The translations under genes and the position numbers were made by a program. The notes under the pieces were generated by a model, which worked only from the letters and a program-made list of their open reading frames with translations, did no database searches and had not been told where the DNA came from. Positions 1 through 13,124 of a DNA stretch of 64,000 nt are shown here, one piece after another; the stretch's first letter is position 1; the number at the start of each line of letters is the position of its first letter. Origin of the DNA: Panopea generosa (lineage: Eukaryota > Mollusca > Bivalvia > Adapedonta > Hiatellidae); contig CM055903.1 of the NCBI GenBank assembly GCA_029582155.1, positions 36,932,353 to 36,996,352 of the forward strand, read 5' to 3'.

Positions 1-168
1 ATGCTTAGTTAGGTCCTATGATAAACCATATCATGTGATTGATCAAGCTTAGTAAGGTCCTATGATAAACCATATCATGTGATTGATCAAGCTTAGTTAG
101 GTCCTGTGATAAAACTACAATGTGGTTGATCAATGCTTAGTTAGGTCCTATGATAAACCAAATCATGA
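1..168. repeat. 44-bp tandem repeat, about 4 copies
   Basis: The word GCTTAGTTAGGTCCTATGAT recurs at 3, 47, 91 and 135, which gives a 44-bp period. Copies differ by a few substitutions (the third has CTGTGATAAAACTACAATG). The array is cut by the window edge, so its true size is unknown. About 190 bp of unremarkable sequence follows. Confidence 0.9.
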
Positions 169-361
169 ATATTGTGCCAGTGCATATGTTTTGGCTATAT
201 GTAATGAATTTAGACGTTTTCATCTTTCGGTTTATTTCATCGAATAACCACACTAAGTTCCCTTTGTCCTGGGGCCCATACTTACAATACATCTAAAGTA
301 AAACTTGTATCGGCGAGTATGGTGAGATTGTTATCTTTTATTTCTACGTAAATGTGTAACA

Positions 362-1945
362 GAAATTGTAATGTCTACCCATAGGAATTGTAATGTCTAC
401 CCATAGAAATTGTATTGTAATGTCTACCCATAGAAATTGTAATGTATACCATAGAAATTGTAATGTGTACCCATTTGAATTGTAATATAATGTCTACCAT
501 TATGAATTGTATTGTAATGTCTACCAATAGAAATTATAATGCTTATCCATAGAAATTGTATTGCCTACCCATAGGAATTGTAATTTCTTCCCATAGGAAT
601 TGTAATTTCTTCCCATAGGAATTGTATTGTAATGTCTACCCATAGGAATTGTAATTTCTTCCCATAGGAATTGTAATTTCTACCCATAGGAATTGTATTG
701 TAATGTCTACCCATAGAAATTGTATTGTGTTGTCTACCAATAGAAATTGTAATATCTTCCCTTAGGAATTGTAATGTAATGTCAACCCATAGAAATTGTA
801 TTGTCATGTCTGCCCATAGAAATTATTATGTCTACCCTAAGAAATTGTATTTTAATGTCTACCCATAGAAATTATAATGTCTAACCATAGAAATTGCAAT
901 ATTTATCCATAGAAATTGTATTGTAATATTTTCCCTTTGAAAATGTAATGTCTACCGATATTGTAATGTCTACCCATTCAAATTGTATTGTAATGTCTAC
1001 CCATAGAAATTGTAATGTCTACCCATAGAAATTGTAATGTCTACCCATATGCGTTGTATTTTAATGTCTAACAATAGAAATTATAATATCTACCCATAGA
1101 AATTGTAATATCTACCCATAGGAGTTGTATTGAAATGTCTACCCATATAAATTGTATTGTAATGTCCACCCATAGAAATTGTAATGTCTACCCATAGAAA
1201 TGGTAATGTCTTTCCACAGAAATTATATTGTAATGTCTACCCATAGAAATTGTAATGTCTATCCATATGAATTGCATTGTAATGTCTACCCATAAAAAGT
1301 GTAATGTCTACCCATATGAGTTGTATTGTAATGTTTTCCCATAGAAATTGTAATGTCTACCCATGGAAATTAATATGTCTACCCATATGAATTGTATAGT
1401 AATGTCTACACAAGGAAATTGTATTGTAATGTCTATCCATAGGACTTGTATTGTAATGTCTATCCATATGAATTGTATTGTAATGTCTACCCATAGGAAT
1501 TGTATTGTAATGTCTATCCATAGGAAGTGTATTGTAATGTCTCTACCCATATAAATTGTAATGTCTTCCCATGGCAATTGTAATGTCTATCCATAGGAAT
1601 TGTAATGTCTACCCATGGAAAGTGTAATGTCTACCCATAGGAATTGTATTGTAATGTGTTCACAAGGAAATTGTATTGTAATGTCTATCCATAGAAATTG
1701 TATTGTAATGTCTACACAAGGAAATTGTATTGTAATGTCTATCCATAGGACTTGTATTGTAATGTCTACCCATAGAAATTATATTGTAATGTCTATCCAT
1801 AGGAAGTGTATTGTAATGTCTACACAAGGAAATTGTATTATAATGTCTATCCATAGGACTTGTATTGTTATGTCTACCCATAGAAATTATATTGTAATGT
1901 ATATACATAGAAATTGTATTGTAATGTCTACCCATAGACATTAAT
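362..1945. repeat. 22/27-bp interspersed minisatellite
   Basis: The core AATGTCTACCCATAG is repeated throughout with two spacer forms. A short unit of 22 bp has AAATTGTAATG, and a long unit of 27 bp has AAATTGTATTGTAATG. Short units dominate the 5' part. Long units with variants such as TCTACACAAGG and TCTATCCATAGG dominate from about 1390 to 1940. The 27-bp units are divisible by three, which explains open frames of 60-110 codons on both strands. I do not regard those frames as genes. Confidence 0.93.
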
Positions 1946-2608
1946 TTGACAAATTAGTTATATTTGACAAGTTGAGATTTTATGTGCAATCCTGATTGAT
2001 CTATTTATACTTCAGCCGCTGTATTATGTAACATAAACCCGATAATTCAAACTCCAATACGAGGAATTAGTTTTCAGGAGTTATCGAACATGCCAACTGA
2101 TATTAGCGAGGATGTGATTAAGTGTGTGCACATCAAGAAGGGAAAAAAAGAATACTTTTATGTTTATTGCCGATTGTGTTTATATTATAGGACTGCTGAT
2201 TACATGGTGAGACTTTATATGTTAATAATGTTGGCCATACGCATTTACATTTGTTGTTTACCATTTTGCATGTTTTTTGGTTTTAAGCATCTTTTAACAA
2301 TATTATTCTGACATCAATTTTCACAAAAACAAAAATAAACACGAAATTATTTTTACAATTTTATAATTTCACCATATTTTCTTATAGGAGTGCTCATTTA
2401 TTCTAATGAATTTATTTAACGAGTCGGTAAAATATATCATGCGAGGCATTACCGAACAGTATAACATTTTACCAACGATATATAGAACAATAATGAGCAA
2501 GAATGTAAGATAACTCAGAAAAAAATGTTACATTTAGACCTATCATTTACTTTTAAGATCACCTCTATAACGAATGAGAAAAAAAAGGGTATATTATTTT
2601 CCGTCAGT
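1946..2608. other. Unique spacer between two arrays, with one weak exon candidate
   Basis: About 660 bp of non-repetitive AT-rich sequence separates the 22/27-bp and 67-bp arrays. It contains the candidate exon listed at 2078-2206. Nothing else recognisable was seen. Confidence 0.6.
2078..2206 (+). CDS. Possible internal exon of unknown product
   Basis: A 129-nt stretch (43 codons, phase 0 at both ends) lies between an acceptor-like TTAGTTTTCAG and a donor-like ATG|GTGAGA. It reads ELSNMPTDISEDVIKC and then a basic stretch and YCRLCLYYRTADYM. The C-x2-C pair could be half of a metal site, but no partner is visible. The reading continues open past the donor to 2311, with hydrophobic residues that look intronic. 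I do not recognise the product. It may equally be chance, because it is the only unique sequence between two satellites and no flanking exon was found. Confidence 0.18.
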
Positions 2609-5600
2609 CATCGTATGATGTAATGTGTATGTTTATAAATGGTAACATGATTGTAACATAGTTGTGGTATAGTATCATCGTATGATGTATTGTGTATGTT
2701 TATAAATGGTAACATGATTGTAACATAATTGTGGTATAGTATCATCGTATGATGTAATGCGTATGTTTATAAATGGTAACATGATTGTAACATAATTGTG
2801 GTATAGTATCATAGTATGATGTATTGTGTATGTTTATAAATGGTAACATGATTGTAACATAGTTGTGGTATAGTATCATCGTATGATGTATTGTGTATGT
2901 TTATAAATGGTAACATGATTGTAACATAATTGTGGTATAGTATCATCGTATGATGTAATGCGTATGTTTATAAATGGTAACATGATTGTAACATAATTGT
3001 GGTATAGTATCATAGTATGATGTATTGTGTATGTTTATAAATGGTAACATGATTGTAACATAGTTGTGGTATAGTATCATCGTATGATGTATTGTGTATG
3101 TTTATAGATGGTAACATGATTGTAACATAATTGTGGAATAGTATCATAGTATGATGTAATGTGTATGTTTATAAATGGTTACATGATTGTAACATAATTG
3201 TGGTATAGTATCATCGTATGATGTAATGTGTATGTTTATAAATGGTAACATGATTGTAACATAATTGTGGTATAGTATCATCGTATGATGTAATGTGTAT
3301 GTTTATAAATGGTTACATGATTGTAACATAATTGTGGTATAGTATCATCGTATGATGTAATGTGTATGTTTATAAATGGTTACATGATTGTAACATAATT
3401 GTGGTATAGTATCATCGTATGATGTAATGTGTATGTTTATAAATGGTTACATGATTGTAACATAATTGTGGTATAGTATCATCGTATGATGTAATGTGTA
3501 TGTTTATAAATGGTAACATGATTGTAACATAATTGTGGTATAGTATCATCGTATGATGTAATGCGTATGTTTATAAATGGTAACATGATTGTAACATAAT
3601 TGTGGTATAGTATCATCGTATGATGTAATGCGTATGTTTATAAATGGTAACATGATTGTAACATAATTGTAGTATAGTATCATAGTAGGATGTATTGTGT
3701 ATGTTTATAAATGGTAACATGATTGTAACATAATTGTGGTATAGTATCATAGTATGATGTAATGTGTATGTTTATAAATGGTAACATGATTGTAACATAG
3801 TTGTGGTATAGTATAATCGTATGATGTATTGTGTATGTTTATAAATGGTAACATGATTGTAACATAATTGTGGTATAGTATCATAGTATGATGTAATGTG
3901 TATGTTTATAAATGGTAACATGATAGTAACATAATTGTGGTATAGTATCATAGTATGATGTAATACGTATGTTTATAAATGGTGACATGATTGTAACATA
4001 ATTGTGGTATAGTATCATAGTATGATGTAATGTGTATGTTTATAAATGGTAACATGATTGTAACATAATTGTCGTGTAGTATCATCGTATGATGCAATGT
4101 GTATGTTTATAAATGGTAACATGATTGTAACATAATTGTGGTATAGTATCATAGTATGATGTAATGTGTATGTTTATAAATGGTAACATGATTGTAACAT
4201 AATTGTCGTGTAGTATCATCGTATGATGTAATGTGTATGTTTATAAATGGTTACATGATCGTAACATAATTGTGGTATAGTATCATCGTATGATGTAATG
4301 TGTATGTTTATAAATGGTAACATGATTGTAACATAATTGTGGTATAGTATCATCGTACGATGTAATGTGTATGTTTATCAATGGTAACATGATCCTAACA
4401 TAGTTGTGATATAGTATCATAGTATGATGTAATGTGTATGTTTATAAATGGTAACATGATCATAACATAGTTGTGGTATAGTATCATCGTATGATGTAAT
4501 GTGTATGTTTATAAATGGTAACATGATTGTAACATAGTTGTGGTATAGTATCATCGTATGATGCAATGTGTATGTTTATAAATGGTAACATGATTGTAAC
4601 ATAGTTGTGGTATAGTATCATCGTATGATGTGATGTGTATGTTTATAAATGGTAACATGATTGTAACATAATTGTGGTATAGTATCATCGTATGATGTAA
4701 TGTGTATGTTTATAAATGGTAACATGATTGTAACATAATTGTCGTATAGTATCATCGTATGATGTAATGTGTATGTTTATAAATGGTAACATGATTGTAA
4801 CATAGTTGTGATATAGTATCATAGTATGATGTATTGTGTATGTTTAAAAATGGTAACATGATTGTAACATAGTTGTTGTATAGTATCATCGTATGATGTA
4901 ATGTGTATGTTTATAAATGGTAACATGATTGTAATATTATTGTGGTATAGTATCATCGTATGATGTAATGTGTATGTTTATAAATGATAACATAATTGTA
5001 ACATAATTGTGGTATAGTATCATACGGCTAATGTATTGTATATGATTATAAATGATAACATGATTGTAACATAATTGTGGTATAGTATCATCGTATGATG
5101 TAATGTGTATGTTTATAAATGGTTACATGATCGTAACATAATTGTGGTATAGTATCATACGGCTAATGTATTGTATATGATTATAAATGATAACATGATT
5201 GTAACATAATTGTGGTATAGTATCATCGTATGATGTAATGTGTATGTTTATAAATGGTTACATGATTGTAACATAATTGTGGTATAGTATCATCGTATGA
5301 TGTAATGTGTATGTTTATAAATGGTTACATGAATGTAACATAATTGTAGTATAGTATCATAGTATGATGTAATGTGTATGTTTATAAATGGTAACATGAT
5401 TGTAACATAATTGTGGTATAGTATCATCGTATGATGTAATGTGTATGTTTATAAATGGTTACATGATTGTAACATAATTGTGGTATAGTATCATCGTATG
5501 ATGTAATGTGTATGTTTATAAATGGTTACATGAATGTAACATAATTGTAGTATAGTATCATAGTATGATGTAATGTGTATGTTTATAAATGGTTACATGA

Positions 5601-7693
5601 TTGTAACATAATTGTGGTATAGTATCATCGTATGATGTAATGTATATGATTATAAATGATAACATGATTGTAACATAATTGTGGTATAGTATCATCGTAT
5701 GATGTAATGTGTATGTTTATAAATGGTAACATGATTGTAACATAATTGTGGTATAGTATCATCGTATGATGTAATGTGTATGTTTATAAATGGTAACATG
5801 ATTGTAACATAATTGTGGTATAGTATTATCGTATGATGTAATGTGTATGTTTATAAATGGTAACATGATTGTAACATAATTGTGGTATAGTATCATCGTA
5901 TGATGTAATGTGTATGTTTATAAATGGTTACATGAATGTAACATAATTGTAGTATAGTATCATAGTATGATGTAATGTGTATGTTTATAAATGGTTACAT
6001 GATTGTAACATAATTGTGGTATAGTATCATCGTATGATGTAATGTGTATGTTTATAAATGGTAACATGATTGTAACATAATTGTGGTATAGTATCATCGT
6101 ATGATGTAATGTGTATGTTTATAAATGGTTACATGATTGTAACATAATTGTGGTATAGTATCATCGTATGATGCAATGTGTATGTTTATAAATGGTTACA
6201 TGAATGTAACATAATTGTAGTATAGTATCATAGTATGATGTAATGTGTATGTTTATAAATGGTAACATCATTGTAACATAATTGTCGTGTAGTATCATCG
6301 TATGATGTAACGTGTATGTTTATAAATGGTAACATGATTGTAATATAATTATCGTGTAGTATCATCGTATGATGTAATGTGTATGTTTATAAATGGTAAC
6401 ATGATTGTAACATAATTGTCGTGTAGTATCATCATATGATGTAATGTGTATGTTTATAAATGGTAACATGATTGTAACATAATTGTAGTATAGTATCATC
6501 GTATGATGTAATGTGTATGTTTATAAATGGTAACATGATTGTAACATAATTGTGTTATATTATTGTATGATGTATTGTGTATGTTTATAAATGGTAACAT
6601 GATTGTAACATAATTGTGGTATAGTATCATCGTATGATGTAATGTGTATGTTTATAAATGGTTACATGATCGTAACATAATTGTGGTATAGTATCAAAGT
6701 ATGATGTAATGTGTATATTTATAAATGGTAACATGATTGTAACATAATTGTGGTATAGTATCAAAGTATGATGTAATGTGTATGTTTATAAATGGTTACA
6801 TGAATGTAACATAATTGTAGTATAGTATCATCGTATGATGTAATGTGTATGTTTATAAATGGTAACATCATTGTAACATAATTGTCGTGTAGTATCATCG
6901 TATGATGTAATGTGTATGTTTATAAATGGTAACATGATTGTAATATAATTATCGTGTAGTATCATCGTATGATGTAATGTGTATGTTTATAAATGGTAAC
7001 ATGATTGTAACATAATTGTCGTGTAGTATCATCGTATGATGTAATGTGTATGTTTATAAATGGTAACATGATTGTAACATAATTGTCGTGTAGTATCATC
7101 GTATGATTTAATGTGTATGTTTATAAATGGTAACATGATTGTAACATAATTGTAGTATAGTATCATCGTATGATGTAATGTGTATGTTTATAAATGGTAA
7201 CATGATTGTAACATAATTGTGGTATATTATTGTATGATGTATTGTGTATGTTTATAAATGGTAACATGATTGTAACATAATTGTGGTATTGTATCATCGT
7301 ATGATGTAATGTGTATGTTTATAAATGGTAACATGAATGTTTCATATTTGTGGTATAGTATAATCGTATGATGTAATGTGTATGTTTATAAATGGTAACA
7401 TAATTGTAACATAATTGTGGTATATTATTGTATGATGTAATGTGTATTTTTATAAATGGTAACATGATTGTAACATAATTGTGGTATATTATTGTATGAT
7501 GTAATGTGTATTTTTATAAATGGTAACATGATTGTAACATAATTATGGTATAGTATCATCGTATGATGTAATGTGTATGTTTATAAATGGTTACATGATT
7601 GTAACATAATTGTGGTATAGTATCATCGTATGATGTAATGTGTATGTTTATAAATGGTTACATGATTGTAACATAATTGTGGTATAGTATCAT
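2609..7693. repeat. 67-bp satellite array, about 76 monomers
   Basis: The period is exactly 67 bp: CGTATGATG starts at 2612, 2679, 2746 and so on. A monomer runs GTATGATGTAATGTGTATG, TTTATAAATGGTAACATG, ATTGTAACATAATTGTGG, TATAGTATCATC. Diagnostic variants include CGT versus AGT before ATGATG, TAATG versus TATTG, GGTAACATG versus GGTTACATG, and GTGGTATAG versus GTCGTGTAG. Units of 64 bp with a small deletion (GTTATATTATTG) occur near 6550 and 7215. A divergent CATACGGCTAATG junction occurs near 5023 and 5157. The array ends in CATACGGCTGAGACC, which resembles that internal junction. Confidence 0.97.
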
Positions 7694-7788
7694 ACGGCTG
7701 AGACCAGTCAGGATCATTCAAGATTTACATCATATTTAGTATATAAGACTGAGTATAATACATTGTTTTATTTATCATGTGATTTACT

Positions 7789-10700
7789 GCAACTGTTAAC
7801 CAGGTTTTACATGTGTACTGAAACAGTGTGTAGTTTGGTAAGCTGCGTGCAACCATCAACCAGTTTTTTACATGTGTACTGATATAGTGTGTAGTTTGGT
7901 AAGCTGCGTGCAACTGTTAACCAGGTTTTACATGTGTTCTGATACAATGTGTAGTTTGGTAGGCTGCGTGCAACCGTTAACCAGGTATGTACTGATATCA
8001 TGTGTAGTTTGATAGGCTGCGTGCAACTCTTAACCAGGTTTTACATGTGTACTGATACAGTGTGAAGTTTGGTAGGCTGCGTGCAACCGTTAACCAGGTT
8101 TTACATGTGTACTGATACAGTGTGTAGTTTGGTAGGCTGTGTGCAACCGTTAACCAGGTATGTACTGATATAATGTGTAGTTTGATAAGCTGTGTGCAAC
8201 TGTTAACCAGGTTTTACATATGTACTGATACATTTTGTAGTTTGGTAGGCTACATGCAACTGTTTACCAGGTTTTACATGTGTTCTGATACAGTGTGTAG
8301 TTTGATAGGCTGTGTGCAACCGTTAACCAGGTATGTACAGATATAATGTGTAGTTTGATAGGCTGCGTGCAACTCTTAACCAGGTTTTACATGTGTACTG
8401 ATACAGTGTGTAGTTTAGTAGGCTGTGTGCAACTGTTAACCCGGTATGTACTGATATAATTTGTAGTTTGATAGGCTGTGTGCAACTGTTAACCAGGTTT
8501 TACGTATGTACTGATACAGTGTGTAGTTGGTAGGCTACATGCAACTGTTTACTAGGTTTTACATGTGCACTGATACAGTGTGTAGTTTGGTAGGCTGTGT
8601 GCAACCGTTAACCAGGTATGTACTGATATAATGTGTAGTTTGATAGGCTGTTAATCATGTTTTACGTATGTACTGATACAGTGTGTAGTTGGTAGGCTAC
8701 ATGCAACTGTTTACTAGGTTTTACATGTGTACTGATACAGTGTGTAGTTTGATAGGCTGTATGCAACTGTTAACCAGGTTTTACCTGTGTACTGATATAG
8801 TGTGTAGTTAGATAGGCTCTGTGCGACTGTTAACCAGGTTTTACGTATGTACTGATACAGTGTGTAACTTGGTAGACTTTTTGCAACTGTTTTCCAGGTT
8901 TTACATGTTTTTTGATACGGTGTGTATTTTGATAGGCTGTGTGCAACCGTTAACTAGGTTTTACATGTGTACTGAAACAGTGTGTAGTTTGATAGGTTGT
9001 GTGCAATGGTTAACCAAAATTTACATATGTACTGATATAATGTGTGATTTGATAGGCTGTGTGCGACGGTCAACAAAGTTTTACATATGTACATATACAA
9101 CGTGTAGTTTGATAGGCTGTGTGAACGGTTAACCAGGTTTTACATGTATACTGATGTAGTTTGTGATTTGATTGGCTATGTGCAACGATTAATCATGTTT
9201 TACATTCGAACTGATATAGTATGTGATTTGATTGGCTATGTGCAACGGTTAACCAAGTTTACTGTGATTTTCATGTTTTACATGTCTATCGATGTAGTTA
9301 ATAATTTGATAGGCTGTGTGTAACGGTTAACCAGGTTTTACATTTGTACTGATGTAGTATATAGTTTGATAGGCTGTGTGCAACGGTTAACCAGGTTTTA
9401 CATGCGTACTGGTATAGTGTGTGGTTTGATAGACTGTGTGCAACGGTAAACCAGGTTTTACATGCAGTTTGATAAGCTGAGTGCATCTGTTAACCAGGTT
9501 TTACGTATATACTGATATAGTGTGTAGTTTGATAGGCTGAGTGCATCTGTTAACCAGGTTTTACATGTGTACTGATATAGTGTGTAGTTTAATAGGCTAT
9601 GCGCAACTGTTAACCAGGTTTTACGTATTTACTGATATAGTGTGTAGTTTGATAGGCTATGTGCAACTGTTAACCAGGTTTTTCGTATATACTGATATAG
9701 TGTGTAGTTTGATAGGCTATGTGCAACTGTTAACCAGGTTTTACGTATATACTGATAAAGTATGTAGTTTGATAGGCTATGTGCAACTGTTAACCAGGTT
9801 TTACGTATGTACTGATATTATGTGTAGTTTGATAGACAGTGTGCAACTGTTAACCATGTTTTACGTATGTACTGATACAACGTGTAGTTTGATAGGCTGT
9901 GTGCAACGGTTAACCAGGTTTAACATGCGTACTGATAAAGTGTGTGATTTGATAGACTGTGTGCAACTATCAGCAAGGTTTTACGTATGTACTGATATAG
10001 TGTGTAGTTGGGTAGACTACATGAAACTGTTAACCAGGTTTTACATATGTACTGATACAGTGTGTAGTTTGGTAGGTTGTGTACAACTGTTAACCAGGTT
10101 TTACGTATGTACTGATATAGTGTGTAGTTTGGTAGGCTACATGTAACTGTTTACCAGGTTTTACATATGTACTGATACAGTGTGTAGTTTGGTAGGTTGT
10201 GTGGAACTGTTAACCAGGTTTTACATGTGTACTGATACAGTATGTAGTTTTATAGGCTGTTTTCAACCGTTAATCAGGTTTTACATGTGTACTGATACAG
10301 GGTGTAGTTTTAATGGCTGTGTACAACGGTTAACCAGGTTTTACATGTGTACTGTTATAGTGTGTAGTATGATAGGCTGTGTGCGACGGTTAACAAAGTT
10401 TTACATATGTACAGATACAATGTGTACAGGTTTGATATGCGTACTGATATAGTGTGTGATTTGATTGGCTATGTGCAACGGTAACTAAGTTTACCGTGAT
10501 TTACATGTGTACTGATGTAGTATATTGTTTGATTGTCTGAGTGCAACGGTTAACCAGGTTTTACATGCGTACTGATATAGTGTGTGATTTGATTGGCTAT
10601 GTGCAACGGTTAACTAAATTTACCGTGATTTACATGTTAACATGTGTACTGATGTAGTATATTGTTTCATTGTCTGTGTGCAACGGTATACCATGTTTAC

Positions 10701-11440
10701 CGTGATTTACATGTTTTACATGTGTTCTGATGTAGTATATAGTTTGATAGGCTGTGTGCAACGGTTAACCAGGTTTGCCATGTGTACTGATGTAGTATAT
10801 AGTTTGATAGGCTGTGTGCAACGGTTAACCATGTTTTACATGCGTACTGATATAGTGTGTGATTTGATTGGCTATGTGCAACGGTTTACCAGGTTAACCG
10901 TGATTTACATGTTTTACATTTGTGCTGATACATTATATAGTTTGATATGCTGTGAGCAACGGTTAACCAGGTTTTACATGCGTACTGATATAGTGTGTGC
11001 TTTGATTGGCTATGTGCAACGGTTTACCAGGTAAACCGTGATTTACATTTTTTACATTTTTGCTGATAAAGTATATAGTTTGATAGGCTGTGTGCAACGG
11101 TTAACCAGGTTTTACATGCGTACTGATATAGTGTGTGATTAGATTGGCATGTGCAACGGTTTACCGTGATTTACATTTTTTACATGTGTACTTATGAAGT
11201 ATATAGTTTGATAGGTTGTGAGCAACGGTTAACCAGGTTTTACATGCGTACTGATATAGTGTGTGATTTGATTGGCTATGTGCAACGGTTTACCAGGTTT
11301 ACTGTGATATACATGTTTTACATGTGTACTGATGAAGTATATAGTTTGATAGGCTGTGTGCAACGGTTCACCAGGCTTTACATGCGTACTGATATAGTGT
11401 GTGATTTGATTGGCTATGTACAACGGTTAACCAGCTTTAT
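7789..11440. repeat. 60-bp satellite array with ~137-bp dimeric higher-order repeat
   Basis: The basic unit is 60 bp: TGTTAACCAGGTTTTACATG, TGTACTGATACAGTGTGTAG, TTTGGTAGGCTGCGTGCAAC. Up to about 8650, 60-bp units alternate with shorter ones lacking the TTTTACATGT segment (ACCAGGTATGTACTG). From about 9540 to 10140 ten clean 60-bp units follow one another. From about 10840 a dimer takes over: TTACATGCG recurs at 10837, 10974, 11112, 11240 and 11378, and the second half carries an extra TTTACCGTGATTTACATG. Because 60 is a multiple of three, the plus strand keeps a 201-codon open frame with a 20-residue repeat (LLTRFYVCTDIVCSLIGYVQ). There is no sign of splicing or a promoter. Confidence 0.96.
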
Positions 11441-12729
11441 GATCTGCATTATAACAGTTTTACTATTGACCGTTGTTCAGTGTCACAGGTAGGATCATTT
11501 TAGCCTCCTGTCTTTCCTCGCGATTTCACCATTCGTGACCGTGTCACTTCAATGTTCATCCAATTATTCTCCAAACTATTATCAATATTAGAAACATATG
11601 TGTTGAAAACGCTCATTTAAACGTCTAGTTTGGATTATTGCAAAGGTCCGTTGTTATGTGCCACTTCGATCCCCTTACATTAATTACGGGGCGATAAATG
11701 AACCTCCAGTTCGGAGTCGAAATTTAAAAAAAAATGATGTTAGTGGAACTTTTAGTTTAATACCCTCGCTTATAACAAATACTCAGTGTTATAATTACAT
11801 CAGTGACATAACATCGACATATCAAGCCAGCCAGGAAGTGATCGAGTGCAGACTTTGTAAATATCGCGATCCCCGAATTCTATGGATGGGAAATATTCCA
11901 AGTGTATGCTTTCACTATTTTTACAAACATATGTACACCATTTAAAATCAGGAGATCTCGGAGGTGGGCCTCCCCCACTTAATCCGCCAGTGTACAACAA
12001 GTAATAAATAAGTTTCAACTATCTATATGTGTGAAAATAAGGTGAGAATGCAAACTGTAAATGTCATAAACTATACACATATTCTATTTCATCAATAACA
12101 TATATATCGAATGATATCAACTAATGTAAGATTAATTTCTTTTTAATTCATAACAAATTAATATCATCCTTTTCTATCGTTATTCAATAAAAGTTGACAG
12201 ACTTGCATTTGGCAAAACTACCTTAATCTCAAAGTAAGCTGTGTATAGCAGCATGCTCGTTATGATCACAATAGCATCAATGCAAATATCAATGGATGTT
12301 TTTTCTGCCATTATATTTCGATTTTAGCGGTAAAATACATTAAGCATATTTCAATGCGTGGGCCAATCTGCGGTTATGTCTTTTGATGTGTTTTCTTTAA
12401 GTTTCCATGTAACATTGCTTTAAGGAAAAATTAGAAGAATGCCTGGTGCATATTTTTTTCTATAACTTAGTAAGAACGTTTAATCATAAAAATATCAGGT
12501 GAAAATGCGTTCATGTTTTGTATGGCCTTTTGTCGACGTTAACAGGAGTACGAGTTACAAATTACCGAACCATAATAAGATAACATGTTGCCTTTGAAAT
12601 GATGTATAATAACACATGTATAGAAAACGGTCATTTCCATTGGCATTATTTTAAGAATTTTCGTGAGTTTAGAATGTTATTAACATGCGTACGTCTGTTT
12701 TATCGGCACGTCTGTATGTGTCTCGTTCT
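11441..12729. other. Unique AT-rich spacer
   Basis: About 1.3 kb lies between the 60-bp array and the SINE. Open frames of 70-95 codons occur (for example 11658-11945) but have no recognisable domain, codon signal or splice context. Nothing else was seen. Confidence 0.5.
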
Positions 12730-12965
12730 TATGGCGAGACCGCACCGGTGGTCTAGCGGTAGAGCGTCCGCCTCGCATGTAGAAGTGCGTGGATTCGATC
12801 TTCGAGCTTCGAATGGGTCATACCAAATGCTTAAAACACGGTACTAGAAGTCTCGTCGCATGGCAATCATCGTTTAGAGGATAGTTCTAGGTCTAGTCGA
12901 CACAGTTTCAGTGATCAGATGAGATATCATAACACGTGTTTGCGGCACGATATTCTACAGATAAC
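12730..12965 (+). mobile_element. tRNA-derived SINE, copy 1
   Basis: A tRNA-like head has an A box (TGGTCTAGCGGTAGAGCG) and a B box (GGATTCGATCT). It is followed by GGGTCATACCAAATGC, GGTACTAGAAG and a tail containing ATATCATAACACGTGTTTGC. The same order of words appears in the copy at 50300-50540 (GGGTCATATGAAAGAC, GGTACTAGAAG, ACCATGTGTCTGCAGC). The head has lost clean cloverleaf pairing and continues into a conserved tail, so it is a SINE and not a functional tRNA gene. The 5' limit is well defined, but the 3' limit is approximate. Confidence 0.8.
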
Positions 12966-13124
12966 TTTTTAAAGCAGATACCGTCGAGATATGACTAAAA
13001 AAATTAAACAGAACAAAATACAATGTTCTACCAAAAATCTACAGCTTACTGATACTTTTAAATAAAATCTCATCAAAATGAAATATACATATACAAGATC
13101 TTAACTTTGTACGTAACAAAAACA

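Noticed and set aside
9541-10146. A 201-codon frame with a 20-residue cysteine-containing repeat
   Set aside because: It is explained by ten 60-bp satellite units. It is kept only as a finding to test, not as a gene.
12730-12810. Possible tRNA gene
   Set aside because: A and B boxes are present, but stems are decayed and the sequence continues into a tail shared with the copy at 50300, so it is a SINE.
12599-12847. An 82-codon plus-strand frame
   Set aside because: It runs through the tRNA-like head of a SINE. The apparent protein is the element read in frame.
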